From NCBI RefSeq assembly GCF_004011695.2, contig NC_082406.1, positions 310,001 to 374,000 on the forward strand: a stretch of DNA of 64,000 bases. The letters are read 5' to 3'. The first letter of the stretch is position 1. Every line of letters begins with the position of its first letter. The stretch comes from Ascochyta rabiei. Taxonomy: Eukaryota; Ascomycota; Dothideomycetes; Pleosporales; Didymellaceae. Below are positions 23,301-34,700 of this stretch, piece after piece. A model generated the notes under the pieces. That model saw only the letters and a list, made by a program, of their open reading frames with translations. It was not told the DNA's origin and made no database searches. The position numbers and the translations under genes are program-made.

Positions 23301-25416
23301 TAGGGCCCCTGCTAGGGAAGAGGAGGTGCAGATCTACCCCTTATCTATTAGTGCTAACACCTGTTTCTATAGCTTAAGTAGCTAGTCCCTTAGCATGTTA
23401 TACAGAGAGCCCTAGAGTAGAGGCTCTTCCTTTTTAGACTAGTTACGTTGTAACTGTATGTAGTAATCTATCCAGCCCCTATATAGAGAAAGGCTAGAGT
23501 CCTTACTCTTATTAAATAGGTCCTAAAACTAGACTAACTTAGGGGGGAGAGGGCCTACCTCCTCTGCTGTCCCTTGCGCTCCTAGGGATTAAACTAAGAG
23601 GATTTTAGTAATGTTGTAGAGGCTTATAGAGACAAACTAGTCCTTAGGCAGGCGTTTCTAGAGCCTATTAGCTAGAGTCTTAGTAAACTTAGTTACTAAT
23701 AGGAGAGCTACGTAAACGTTTGCTATATACTATAAGAACCCTTATAGACTATAAGGTTCCCTGCCTATTATATCCTTAGTGTGCCCTTTTCTGCATCTAA
23801 TACTACACCCTCTTATTAGAGCTAGAGCTTCCCTAAAATAATATCTTAGGTTAGACCTAGTACTACGTAGGCTACAGCCTATAAGCGCTACCTGTCTAAG
23901 TTATACCTAAATAGGACTAAACAGGAGATTACAGACTTCCTACTAGTGCCTACTACTTACGCTAAGTGTTATAGCAGTACCTTAATAAAGTCTCCTCCTA
24001 AGCGTGTAGTAAATTTATTGCTTACTATACTGAAATATTTACACCCTAAGTCCACTAGCGCGTTAGCCTAAATTACCCTATTAATAAATAATAGAATATG
24101 GAATAGGGGCTTATCTATAGAGTCTGTAATAGCTCCCCTAGTAGCCTATAATGCCCCTATACTAGTAGTCTCCCCTACTAATATACTTCTACAGCGCTGC
24201 TAACTTAGACTTATATCAGGAGTAGCTAGTTTCCCCTATATAAACTAGCCTCTTTCTTACCTAAGATTATTACTACCTATACTGTAGTTACTACTGCGTT
24301 AGCGTAATCCTAGTAAATATGTCCCCCTTTACTGTAACAGGTACATAGGTTAGCCTTCTAGCATTACTAAAATACCTTATTAGGAACCTACGTAGCCTAG
24401 TTAGGAGCAGACTACTTCTAACCCCTACGCTTAGTACTACTGCTAGTACAAACTACAGATATAACTGTTATCTTAACGTTACTATCCTTATTACGCTTAG
24501 GCGGCGCCTAGGTAGAGATGTAGCGTAGCTAGCTTTCTATAGCCATAGTCTTAATGTCTATAGTAATAGACACATACTCTATAACAGCTGCGTTATAATC
24601 TATATAAGTTATATCTTAGTTTATTACTATATAACAGATGTTTACGTTTAGGGCCTAGTAGAGCTTTAATAGGCACTGTTCTCTGTCCTAGTAGAGGCTG
24701 CCACTTTGCACTAGTAGCTGCTTAAACTAGATAAAAAACTCTAAGAATAACTTGTTAGGACCTTAACAGACGCTTTCTAGTTTTGCCTAGGCCTGTTCTT
24801 AGCTGTAGTTGTTGCTGTAGCAGAATTCTAGGTATGCTAGGAAGTCCCCTAGGCTCTATACACCTTAGGTACCCCTAATCTTATAGAATAGAGCTATATC
24901 TTATTATACAGACGTACTAAGCTATAACTATATAAAGGTAACTATATCCTATAGCCTACTAATAAAGGACATGTCTGCCTGCAGCTTATATTCTATTATA
25001 ACCTACTACGCCTTAAATAAGGATTTATCCCTAGTAAAGGCCTTACCTATAGGAAGAGGTTTCCTATAGGCTGTAGATATCTATATAGGGGTATGTAGGC
25101 CTAGGGTAGACGCTAAAAACAGCACTTTATAAGGCAGGTTAAGGGCTAGGGTAGACGTTAATAGGTACAGCGTTACTTCTAAGGAGGATAATAGGACTGT
25201 AGACGCAGGTCTAGTATAGAAGTTAGCTGTTTATGCTAGGGACTCTATAAATACGCGTATATTAGAGTTATTATGTTTAAGTAATACTATACGCTTATTA
25301 GTAGTAGATAAGGCTTACTATAAGTTTGTTATAAATTACAACATCTAGGCTATAAATTCCTAAAGGTTTAAGGAGACAGATTTGTCTAAGAGGTTATTCT
25401 AGGAGCTAGCTAACAT
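20400..25416 (-). pseudogene. Family B gag-pol (Gypsy), RIP-broken
   Basis: Reads right to left from an ATG at 25416, which the copy at 60635 also has. Gag carries a zinc knuckle near 24300-24350 (LCTCYSKGGHIY), with one expected Cys read as Tyr. Protease lies near 23760-24090 (ALVDLGCKYFS). RT runs from about 23420 to 22640 (IYVDYCTLNSI, then VYLDNILIYS, with the active-site Asp read as Asn, then LHLDPKKCVFVIKEVYYLGYI, the best preserved part, and VYSFLGFTNFY). RNase H and integrase follow to about 20500. The exact C-terminal end is not clear. Stops occur at Gln and Trp codons throughout. Confidence 0.85.
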
Positions 25417-25457
25417 AGTATAAGTGCTAGCTGTTCTCCTAGAAAAAGAGATATAAA

Positions 25458-25612
25458 TGTTATAGACTAGCCTTAGGGTAGGATATAATAAGGGTTAATA
25501 TAGTATTATATCTCTTATAGAGGTAACACGTTGCGTGTCCTTCTAATATGTCTGTAGGGCACGTGACTATCCCGTCTCGCTTAAGGCTTAGACAAGGTCT
25601 AAGCCCATAACA
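25458..25612 (-). repeat. B 5' LTR (155 bp)
   Basis: On + it reads TGTTATAGAC to CCCATAACA, the same length as 18397-18551. It has a perfect inverted repeat GGCTTAGAC-AAG-GTCTAAGCC at about 25586-25606. Confidence 0.94.
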
Positions 25613-25617
25613 TTAAC
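25613..25617. repeat. Target-site duplication of B (TTAAC), right
   Basis: Second copy of TTAAC; family A RT sequence resumes here. Confidence 0.93.
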
Positions 25618-28282
25618 CCTATTTAGGTTAATACTTACCCCTTTAGGTAAGACTATGTACCTAAGGTACTCTATACATTAATAGTGCCATTTATACTTAT
25701 CTAGGCGTATATAGAGGTTTGCTTTGCAAAGCCTCTCTAAGACCTCCTTAACGTGTCTAACGTGGTCTTCTCCTGTCTTAGAGTATACTGATATATTGTC
25801 TAGATACATAATATAAGTTATAATACTTAATCCTATTAGTGCCTTATTTATATAGGCCTAAATTTAGACAGGAGCATTTATAAGTCTAAACAGCATTACT
25901 ATATACTTAAACTGTCTATACCTCGTTTAAAAAGCAGTCTTCTACTTATCCTCTTTCTTAATTTAAAAATAGTGATATGCCTTATATACATCTAGTTTAG
26001 TAAAGAACTTAGCTTGCGCTAGTTGTTCTAGTAACTCTGTAATTAGTAGTAATAGATAGCAGTTCTTAACTATAATCTTGTTTAGACCTCTATAGTCTAC
26101 ACACAGTCTTAGGTTACTATCTTTCTTCTTTAAAAAGAGAATAGGCGCCCTAGCTAGCGAGCTTAAGTGTTGTATCTAGCCACGTTGTAGATATTCTGCT
26201 AGATACTTTCTAAGTATCTCTAATTCTGTTGCAGACAGCCCGTATAACAGTTAGGAGGGGGAAGTAGCTTCTTCTATAATATTAATTGCTAGGTTATACT
26301 CTCTATACTCTAGTAGGACCTAAGTATTATCTTCTAATCCTAAGTACGTATAATTATAATCTACTTCTAGAATTAGGCCCCTTTTAGTAGATATTAGGTT
26401 ATATGTACCTACTAAGTTTACTATATATATATAAACGTTTACTAAGGGACTTCTTATAGTGCGTTTAAACTCTTTAGCATCTTCTAACACTATTTTCTTT
26501 AGTTTAGAAGAGTCCCTATACTTCTTCCCTTAGAAGAGCATGCGCTAGCTTAAATAGCTTAGCTTAGGGTTTGTCTAGTTAATCTAGGGTAATCTAATGT
26601 ATATCTTATACCTTTGTAGGTCTGTAACTAGAAAAGGAATCTGTTAGACCTCCTGTCTTCTACAGGAGTTAATAATAGATAGTTCTGCTGTAGTTACTTT
26701 ATAGATAGGCAATTCTACTCTGGCTATACCTTTAGCTACTATTTTATTTAATAGTATAACCTCTAGATAATGCTCCTTTACTAGGAGAACTAAAATTAAG
26801 TTTAGTTGTGACCCTCTATCTATTAAGGCTTCTACATTCTCTGTGTTGCCTATAGATATTTAACTGTAAGTAGGTATATATATTCTAGGTATACTACCTT
26901 ATAAAGGGAAATATTCTTCTTCTTCTTCTTAGATAATTTAATATAGGCTATAAGAGAGGAGATTAGGTCTTAGGCCCCTTGTCTTTTCCTTACTTATCTA
27001 GAGCAGGGTCTTTCTCGTTTAACTTTAGCTTTAGGCAGTTAGGGTAGTAGTAACTAGTTTTTCTGCACTTAAGATATGCGTTTTGCTTCTTGTGTAGCCT
27101 ATCTTAGCCCTTTTTGCCCTTTACTAGCTCCTTACAGAACTTCTTAGACTTAAATAACTTTTTTAGGGTTTTTATATTCCCCTCTAACCTAGAGTTACTA
27201 AATTAGTGCTTCTATAGTCTTTTGTTAGTTGTCTTACCCTTAGCTAGAGTCTTCTTAGGTAGCTGTTAGCTATAATAACCTAGTCTCTAGTTAATAATAT
27301 TAGCTTGTTCCTCTACCTTTAGGATTATACTCCTTTATTTATAGGAGATTAGGTATAAGTCTATTTATATACTAGGTAGCAGTGTAGTAATATAATCTAG
27401 GACTTAGAGCTCTAGTATATGTAAGTTACCTAGTTCTTCCTATAGTAGACGTATATAGTCTAACAGATCTGTAGGAGACTAAGATTTCTACTACCTATAT
27501 TACTTTAAGAATTTTTACGCTACTTACTTATATTTAGCTAGCGTTCCTTACGTATCTAGTATAATTCTTTTTAGCTCTTACTACGTTGGTTCCTAGGTTA
27601 GCTAATTACAGTAGTTAGTTGTACAGTAGGCCTACTACAACTTCTTTAGGTTCTCTAAGAGGTACCTTGCGCTAAAGTTAATCTTTTGTTCCTCTGTAAG
27701 GAAATTAACTAGGGATTAGAGGAGGTATCCCTTATAATCTCTCTCCTAATAGTTATATTTAGCGCAGTTGCGCTTTATATACTTCTATAGGGGTTTAGGT
27801 TATAGAAAATCTATAGATAGAGAAGATTATAGTTTCTCTACTCCTTCTAGTACTTTTTAGAAGGATAGTATTATTACTAGATCTTCTTTATTGTATTTGC
27901 GTCTAAGTTTATAAAAAAATAAAAGTTTCTTTTAGTCTTTTGTCTATTACAACTATGTGCGCAAGTTTTCTAACTCCTGTTGTTAATTACCTACTTCTAG
28001 GCTATTCTAACCCTCTCTAGCTAAAGCTGCCCTATAGATACAAATTCTAAGGTAAGGTGTACTACCTAGAGGACCTACAGATCCTCTTAAGGCACTATAG
28101 ACACTTAGTGTCTATTAAGGTATCTCCTTATCTATAGAGGGAGGTGTTATCTTACGCTCTACTAGCTCTCCTACAGGTAGGTTGTCTTAGTCCCTCTCTA
28201 AGGACAGTAAGCCTAGATAATTTAGTTCAAGACTTATAGTAGCTTAGGTCTATATTTAATTATAATATAAGAGTAATTAGAA
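25618..28282 (-). pseudogene. A-right gag, protease and RT 5' part
   Basis: Continuation of the A polyprotein on -. RT is at 25618-26250 (the mirror of 1-600; YLDN active site near 25795-25806). Upstream lie a protease region near 26350-26900 and the gag C terminus with a zinc knuckle near 27050-27095 (KCRKTSYYYPNC), in which the expected first Cys and the His are both Tyr, as G-to-A and C-to-T changes would give. The N-terminal gag extends toward 28250 and is hard to delimit. This is the only part of family A gag in the window. Confidence 0.82.
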
Positions 28283-28484
28283 TGTAAAGAGTGTATAAAG
28301 CAATTATAAATTAGGATATGGTTAAAGAGGATAGCAGGTGTATCAAGGTACGTAGTATATAGTAACAAGACTAATTACTAGAGTATTAGTAATAACCTCT
28401 AACACCTTTATATAGTCTGGGCTGACTAGCCCTATAGTAGCTTGCTAAGACTAACAGAGGTACCCCCGGGCCTAGGGCCTAATA
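28283..28484 (-). repeat. A-right 5' LTR (202 bp)
   Basis: On + it reads TGTAAAGAG to CCTAATA. The terminal CA has become TA, and GCTGGGCC of the left copy is CCTAGGCC here, both fitting RIP. Confidence 0.92.
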
Positions 28485-28489
28485 GTTAG
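28485..28489. repeat. Target-site duplication of A-right (GTTAG), right
   Basis: Second copy of GTTAG; the C LTR continues with CTAGTACTTATG. Confidence 0.92.
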
Positions 28490-28633
28490 CTAGTACTTAT
28501 GTTTATGCTGTGCCCTAGTATAGGATTGTAACACTATCCCCCCTTCCTCTTTAGTTTATCCTTAAACTACATAATTATCTGTTAGAGTTTTATATAATCT
28601 GCAATCTCTACATCTAGTAACCTATAAGTTACG

Positions 28634-29245
28634 ATGTCCTTATACGCCTGCAATATTTATCTTATAGTAAAAATCTGTTAAGCTAATACACCTACTAAAG
28701 TTCTCTATAATTATTATTTCTTTAGCAGCTATAAGTACTATATTATACTAGGTAGTCTAAAAGGTCTCAAGTATACTAAGTGTATAAAGGCTAGTAAGCT
28801 ATATATAAATATGTCTTAGGCTTTATTAGATAAGACTTGTAAGGAGTATAAGAAAAAGGTAGAGGTAGACAAGTTACTTCTTATAACTGTAATTGCGTAA
28901 TAATTACGTAATAAGAAAATTCTAAAATAGGTAGATAAACGCGCATAGCAAAAGGCGCTATATTTAGCAAATAGAATAGTTAAGGCTAGCAAGTTAGACC
29001 TAGCTAAGGAAGTTAATTCTAACTGTTCTGCAGCGTCTATTAGCATATATGCCTTGCTAGCTACCTAGAGTACTCTTAGTTTAATTAAAGACTCTGTAGC
29101 GAATTATAGTACTTGCGTACTAATTAGCAGCAGCTTATAAGGTGCCTAGGTAGTTCCTATATGTTTTCTAGGTCTAGGTATCCTAACTATTTAACTAGAT
29201 ACCTTTAGTGGTTTCTATTTCCCTTATTTATTACTATTCTTTTAA
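28634..29245 (+). pseudogene. Family C accessory frame, opposite strand to pol (C1 copy)
   Basis: A single 204-codon frame from ATG 28634 to TAA 29245, broken only by TAA/TAG that replace Gln or Trp. Residues 46-56 read KYTKCIKASKL and are followed by Y. The sister copy reads KYAKCIKASKLC, giving C-x2-C-x6-C if the first Tyr is reverted. Next comes an acidic/basic helix (LDKTCKEYKKKVEVDKLL), a Lys-rich helix (RNKKILK, then VDKRA, QKALYLANRI) and a hydrophobic C terminus (VVPICFLGLGILT, then FPYLLLFF). The ATG lies 135 bases before the Cys motif in both copies. This is the cleanest of the opposite-strand accessory frames in the window. Family not recognised; DNA or RNA binding is only suggested by the Cys and Lys pattern. 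The - strand open frame at 28816-29046 is its shadow. Confidence 0.62.
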
Positions 29246-30512
29246 CCTCCTATTTATCTTTGCTATTAGCTTAATAATAGAATTTCTCTTAGAAAGGCGT
29301 TCTAGGGTTAGCTAGTTCTAATAGCAATATATAGAACACTAGACAGATCTTTATATCCTTTAGCAGATTAAGTCTATAGTTAACTAGGCTTATCTGCTTT
29401 AAAATAAAAAAGGGTCTAACTTTAACATAGTCTAGTCTTTCTGTTAGTCTCTATGCGCAAAGGTTCTTTATAAGAAAATAGACTTTATCCCCCTCTTTTA
29501 GCTAAGGTGCAGTTTTTCTTTTCTAGTTAATATATAAGATTGCTTATTCTTAAGCCTTATAAATATTTTGTAGTGCTTTTTTATTTACTTCCTTTAGTCT
29601 TACTACTAAGTATATTGCTAATTTAGTCTAAATTAGCATGTCTAGACTTCTGGTAAAGAATATTAGGTAGATCCTGTAATTTAGGAAGAATAGTAATTCT
29701 CCTGTTACTTCTAACAATTTGTTGTTATATGTAATTTATGCTATAGGTAACAGTAAAACCTAGTTATCTTACTACTAGTTACTAAATATCTGTAGGTATG
29801 TCTCTATAGTCTAATTTGTTCTTTTAGTCTATCTATCTGTCTGTAGATAATAGGCTGTTTAAAGCTTCTTCTTAGTACTAATAGCGGCTAAGAGCGTAGT
29901 CTGAAAGTTTAACGTAAAGAGATTGTCTTAGTTACTAATAATTAATTCTAGTATGCTATAATGCCTTATGTATTAATCTAGGAACACTTATATAAGCTAC
30001 TCTGCAGTATAGCTATATTAAAAAGGTATTATCTTAGTATATTTAGTAAATCTGTTAACTATAACAAAGATTAAGTCGTAGTTATATCTAGTTAATAGGT
30101 CTCTTAAGATAGGCAGCTATGTAACAAAGTCTTTTATAATGTTTATCTATAGTGCTGTTAGTAGCTCTATTGCCTACATTCCTCTGTATTTTACGTGTGT
30201 ACTATGTTTATTTTGCTAACAGTTAACACAATTTTTAACATATTTAGTAACCTTGTCCTTTATATTGCTAACCTTGTAGTCTTACTTAATAAATTCTATT
30301 ATGTGTGTAATTCTAGGGTGTCTATATAGCAGGTTATTGTAGTAATTAGCTATAATTTTGTCCTAAAGTTCCTCTAGTACGTCTAATATAATGCTCTGTT
30401 TATTTTTAATATATATTATATTATTTAGTTACTGCAATAGTCTAAGTAACCTATTATTATTAATTCCTAGTACTGTAAACTAGTTTATTGTTTTTTCTCT
30501 AGTAAGGTTGTG
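29246..30512 (-). pseudogene. C1 pol C-terminal part (integrase region)
   Basis: The - strand remnant of Gypsy pol, parallel to about 31720-32965 in C2. It holds the integrase and downstream part with many stops and no long clean frame. The frame ends abruptly at 30512 with the C2 LTR. In C2 the same sequence continues into RNase H and RT. Confidence 0.7.
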
Positions 30513-30995
30513 TGTTAAAGTTGTACTTTAGTTAAAGACCGTAAGCACTAATTCTATTGGTTCTTAGGGATAAGTACTAGTGGATCAGTTAGGTTTAACA
30601 ACTAAGCAAACCTTTTGAAGATAGGGTGCACTAAATAGTACAGAGTAGAGTGTCTAGTTTAAGCGCAAGTTAGGATTCTAAAGATAAATTAATTAATAAG
30701 GTTAAAAACAAACTATAAGGGTTATATTTCTACTAGCTATATACTAATAAGATATAATACTTATTAATAAGTAACTATAGGTAGTCTAATAAAATGTATA
30801 AGGGTGCTTATAGATACGCATATTAGACTATAATTATTAATAAGCAGTTATATATGTTATGCTTGTTAATAAGCAGTTACGTAACAACCCTTTCTGCCCT
30901 GTCCTTCTCTACTGTTTGTTCCTTTAGGGTAGAGTTAGGGGTCTTAGTTAGCTAGTACTTATGTTTGTACCGTGCCCTAGCACAGGATTGTAACA
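30513..30995 (-). repeat. C2 3' LTR (483 bp)
   Basis: On + it reads TGTTAAAGTTG to GGATTGTAACA. Matched by 44175-44657 and 58797-59283. On - a purine-rich tract (AAAGAGGAAGGAGGGATAG) abuts it from the internal side, which sets the element's orientation. Confidence 0.93.
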
Positions 30996-31095
30996 CTATC
31001 CCTCCTTCCTCTTTAGTCTGTCCTTAAACTACGTAATTGTCTGTTAGAGTTTTATATAATCTACAATCTCTAAATCTAGTAACCTGTAAGTTAAG

Positions 31096-31707
31096 ATGTT
31101 CTTACACACCTACAACATCTATCTTATATTAGAAATCTGTTAAGCTAATACACCTGCTAAAGTCCTCTATAATTATTGTTTCTTTAGCAGCTATAAGTGC
31201 TATATTATGCTAGGTAGTCTAAAAGGTCTAAAGTATGCTAAGTGTATAAAGGCTAGCAAGCTATGTATAAACATGTCTTAGGTATTATTAGATAATACTT
31301 ATAAAAAGTATAAGAAAAATAGAGAAGTAGATAAGTTACTCTTTATAACTATAATTATGCAATTGTTGCGTAATAAGAAAATCCTAAAATAGGCAAATAA
31401 GCGTGCGCAGTAAAAGGCGCTATGTTTAGCAAATAGAATAGTTAAAGCTAGTAAGTTAGACCTATCTAAGGAAGTAAATTCTAACTGTTCTGCAGCGTCT
31501 ATTGGCATATATGCCTTACAAGCTACGTAGGTGCTCTTAGTTTAATTAAAGAGTCTATAGTAAATTATAGTACTTATATACTAATTAGCAGCAGCTAATA
31601 AGGTGTATAGGTAGTTCCTATATATTTTCTAAGTCTAGGTATCCTAACTATTTAACTAGGTACCTTTGTTAATTGCTATTTCGCTTTTATATTACTATTT
31701 TTTTAAC
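31096..31707 (+). pseudogene. Family C accessory frame (C2 copy)
   Basis: Parallel to 28634-29245. ATG at 31096 (MFLHTYNIYLILEIC), then KYAKCIKASKLCINMS from 31231, then LDNTYKKYKKNREVDKLL and RNKKILK. One base is missing near 31530 relative to C1 (CTACGTAGG versus CTACCTAGAG), so the frame shifts before the hydrophobic C terminus. Two of the three motif Cys are kept and the first is Tyr. The - strand frame at 31299-31508 is a shadow. Confidence 0.58.
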
Positions 31708-34700
31708 TTCCTATTTATCTTTACTATTAGCTTAGTAATAGAAGGTCTTCTAGATAGGCGTTCTAGAGTTAGCTAGTTCTAATAGTAATATGTAGAACAC
31801 TAGATAGATCTATACATCCTTTAGTATATTAAGTCTATAGTTAATAAGGTTTAACTACTTTAAAATAAAAAAGGGTCTAACTTTAACGCAGTCTAGTTTT
31901 TTTGTTAGTCTTTATATGCAAAGGTTTTTTATAAGGAGATAGCCTTTATCCCCCACTTTTAGCTAAGAAGCTGTTCTTCTTTTCTAGTTAACATATAAGA
32001 TTACTTGTTCTTAAGCCTTACTAATTTTTTCTTATGCTTTCTTATGCACTTCCTTTAGTCGTACTACTAAGGATATTACTAATTTAGTCTAAATTAGTGT
32101 GTCCAGGCTTCTAGTAAAGAGATTTAGGTCCATTCTGTAATTTAGGAAGAACAGTAATTCTCCTGTTACTTCTAACAATTTGTTGTTATATGTAATTTAT
32201 GCTATAGGTAACAGTAAAACCTAGTTATCTTACTACTAGTTACTGTATATCTGTAGGTATGTTTCTATAGTCTAATTTGTTCTTTTAGTCTATCTATCTG
32301 TCTGCAGATAATAGGCTGTTTAAAGCTTCTTCTTAGTACTAATAGCTGCTAAGAGCGTAGTCTTATAATTTAATATAAAGAGCTTGTCTTAATTACTAAT
32401 AGTTAATTTTAGTATGCTATAATGCCTTATATGTTAATCTAGAAACACTTCTATAAGCTACTCTACATTATAACTATATTAAAACAGTATTATTTTAGCG
32501 TACTTAGTAAATTTATTAAGTATAATAAAGATTAAGTTTAGTTGTATCTAGTTATAGGGTCTCTTAAGATAGGTAGCTGTGTAATAAAGTCTATTGTAAT
32601 ATTTGTCTATAGCGCTATTAGTGGCTCTATTGCCTGCATTTCTCTGTATTTTACAGGTGTACTTTGTTGATTTTACCAACAGTTAATATAGTTCTCAATA
32701 TATTTAGTAACCTTATCCTTTATATTGCTAAACTTATAGTATTAATTAATAAGTTCTGTTATGTGTATAATTCGAAAGTGTCTGTATAACAGGGTATTAT
32801 AGTAATTAGCTATAATTCTGTCCTAAAGTTCCTCTAGTACGTCTGATATAATATGCTATTTGTTTTTAATTTGCATTATATTGTTTAGTTACTACAATAG
32901 TCTAAGTAACCTAGTATTGTTAATTCCTAGTACTGCAAACTAGTGTATTGCCTTTTCTCTAGTAAGGTTATGTTATCTGCTAAGGGCGTTAGCTCTACTA
33001 TTATCTTTGCCTAGCGTAAATAATATCTTAAATTTGTATTACCTAAGTATCTTAGACTAACATACCTGTTATTAATTGAAGACCTTAGTAGTAGTAAAGT
33101 ATACTAGGTTCTTATAGTTCGTGTAGATAATAAGTTCTAAGCAGCTTTCTATATATAGTTACTAATATTCTAGGGCTAATATAATTGCAAGTAATTCTTT
33201 ATTGTGTATATTATAGCGTTCTTTAGGTCCTAAGAACTTATATAAGTAGTAAGTAATAGGGTGCTATAGTCTATCCTTTTCTTATATAATATATGCGCCT
33301 AATGCAAGATCTAAGGCATTAGTCTCTATGCGTATTGGTTTGCTACTATAAAATATAATTTACATAGGAGGTATAAGATAGGCTGAAATAAGTGCCTTAA
33401 ATATTTTATTTGGTTCTTATCTCTCCCTAAATAGTGTATCCTTCTACGTAAGCATTGTTAGCAGGATTATAATCTTAGAGTGGTCCTTAATAAAGCGTTA
33501 GTTAAAGTTAACAAATCCTAAGAATTTCCAGATCTGTTTAACTATTTTTAGCGTCTGCTAAGTCTTAACTACTTCTACCTTTATTAGACTAATCTTAACT
33601 CTATATTAAACTACAATGTACCCTAGGAATTTAACCTCCTCCTTATACTATTTACACTTCTTAGGTTTAGGTTATAGGACTGCCTGCCTTAGGCATTCTA
33701 GCACTTCTGTAACATGTTATTTATGCTCTTCTAATATCTTTAAGTACACTAGGATATTGTCTAGGTACGCTACTACAGTTTAGTTAAGGTGTGCTCTTAG
33801 GACGTTGTTAATTAACTCCTAGCATGTTGCTAGTGCGTTTGTTAGACTAAATAGCATAACTAGGTACTTATAGAGTCTATATTGCATCCTAAATACTAAT
33901 TTTTTCTTTCTTTCTTTATATGTATAAGGTTATACGCGCCTTATAGGTCTAACACTGTAAAGTACTAAGCTCCTACTAGCTAGTTCTATAACTTTGTAAT
34001 ATTTAGGAGCAGGTAGTAGTTTTTAATAGTAATTTTATTAAGCTTCCTAAAGTTAATGTAAGGTTATAGCTTGCTATCCTTCTTAGGAACAAACAATATT
34101 AGGTACCCTGCAGGTAATTCTAATCTTCTAATAAATCCCTTTTTAATGTTTTTCTTAATGTACTTATAAAGTACTTTAACTTCCTTTTCTAATAACTAGT
34201 ATAATAGCCTAAAAGTTAGTGTCTTTCCTTCCTAGAGCTTAATCTTATAATCCTAGGGTTTATGCTTAGGTAGGGCTTTTGCTATAAGCTTTTTTCTAAA
34301 TATCTCTGCGTACTGTCTATACATGTTAGGGATAGCAGAAGGTATACTCTTCTCCTCCTTAACTCTTACTTTGTAATCTGTAGGGCGTTTAGCATCTATA
34401 GAGTTAACTACTCTATCTTAGCACATCTTATATGTTAAAGAGACATTATTAATCTCCTTCTTATCTACTAGCTACTGCGTGTGCTGGGTAGGCGTAGATA
34501 TATTAGTACTACATTTATATCCTTCTAATAAAAGTCTTTCTTATACCTAGTCTATCTTTAGGTTGTGCTTTTATAACTAGGGAAGTTCTAATATAATATT
34601 GTGCGTGGCCTTTATAAAGACGTCTAGGTTTATTTCCTTATAGTGCCTCTATATCTATAGGGGTGCCGCTATTACTTTAAGTATAATTCGCAGTTTATCT

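Larger units (their letters stand above)
18397..25612 (-). mobile_element. Family B Ty3/Gypsy element, full length (7216 bp)
   Basis: Two 155-bp LTRs, a perfect 5-bp target duplication, gag-pol on - and an accessory frame on + next to the 3' LTR. It is nested in the RT of A-right. A second copy starts at 60439 on the opposite strand and confirms the 5' end and gag. Confidence 0.95.
13978..28484 (-). mobile_element. Family A Ty3/Gypsy element, right copy, full length, split by B
   Basis: Complete A element on - : 5' LTR 28283-28484, gag-pol 28282 down to 25613 and then 18396 to 16061, accessory frame on + (14200-15791), 3' LTR 13978-14179. Removing the B insertion and one TTAAC leaves about 7.3 kb. 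A GTTAG duplication on both sides shows a clean insertion into a family C LTR. Confidence 0.93.
28485..30512 (-). mobile_element. Family C element C1: end of 3' LTR and pol 3' part
   Basis: C LTR end at 28485-28533 (GGATTGTAACA), then a purine-rich tract on - (AAAGAGGAAGG..), an accessory frame on + and the 3' part of pol on -. It runs parallel to 30990-32965 of C2, so the two are direct neighbours of the same family. It is cut at 30512, where the C2 LTR begins. Confidence 0.85.
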
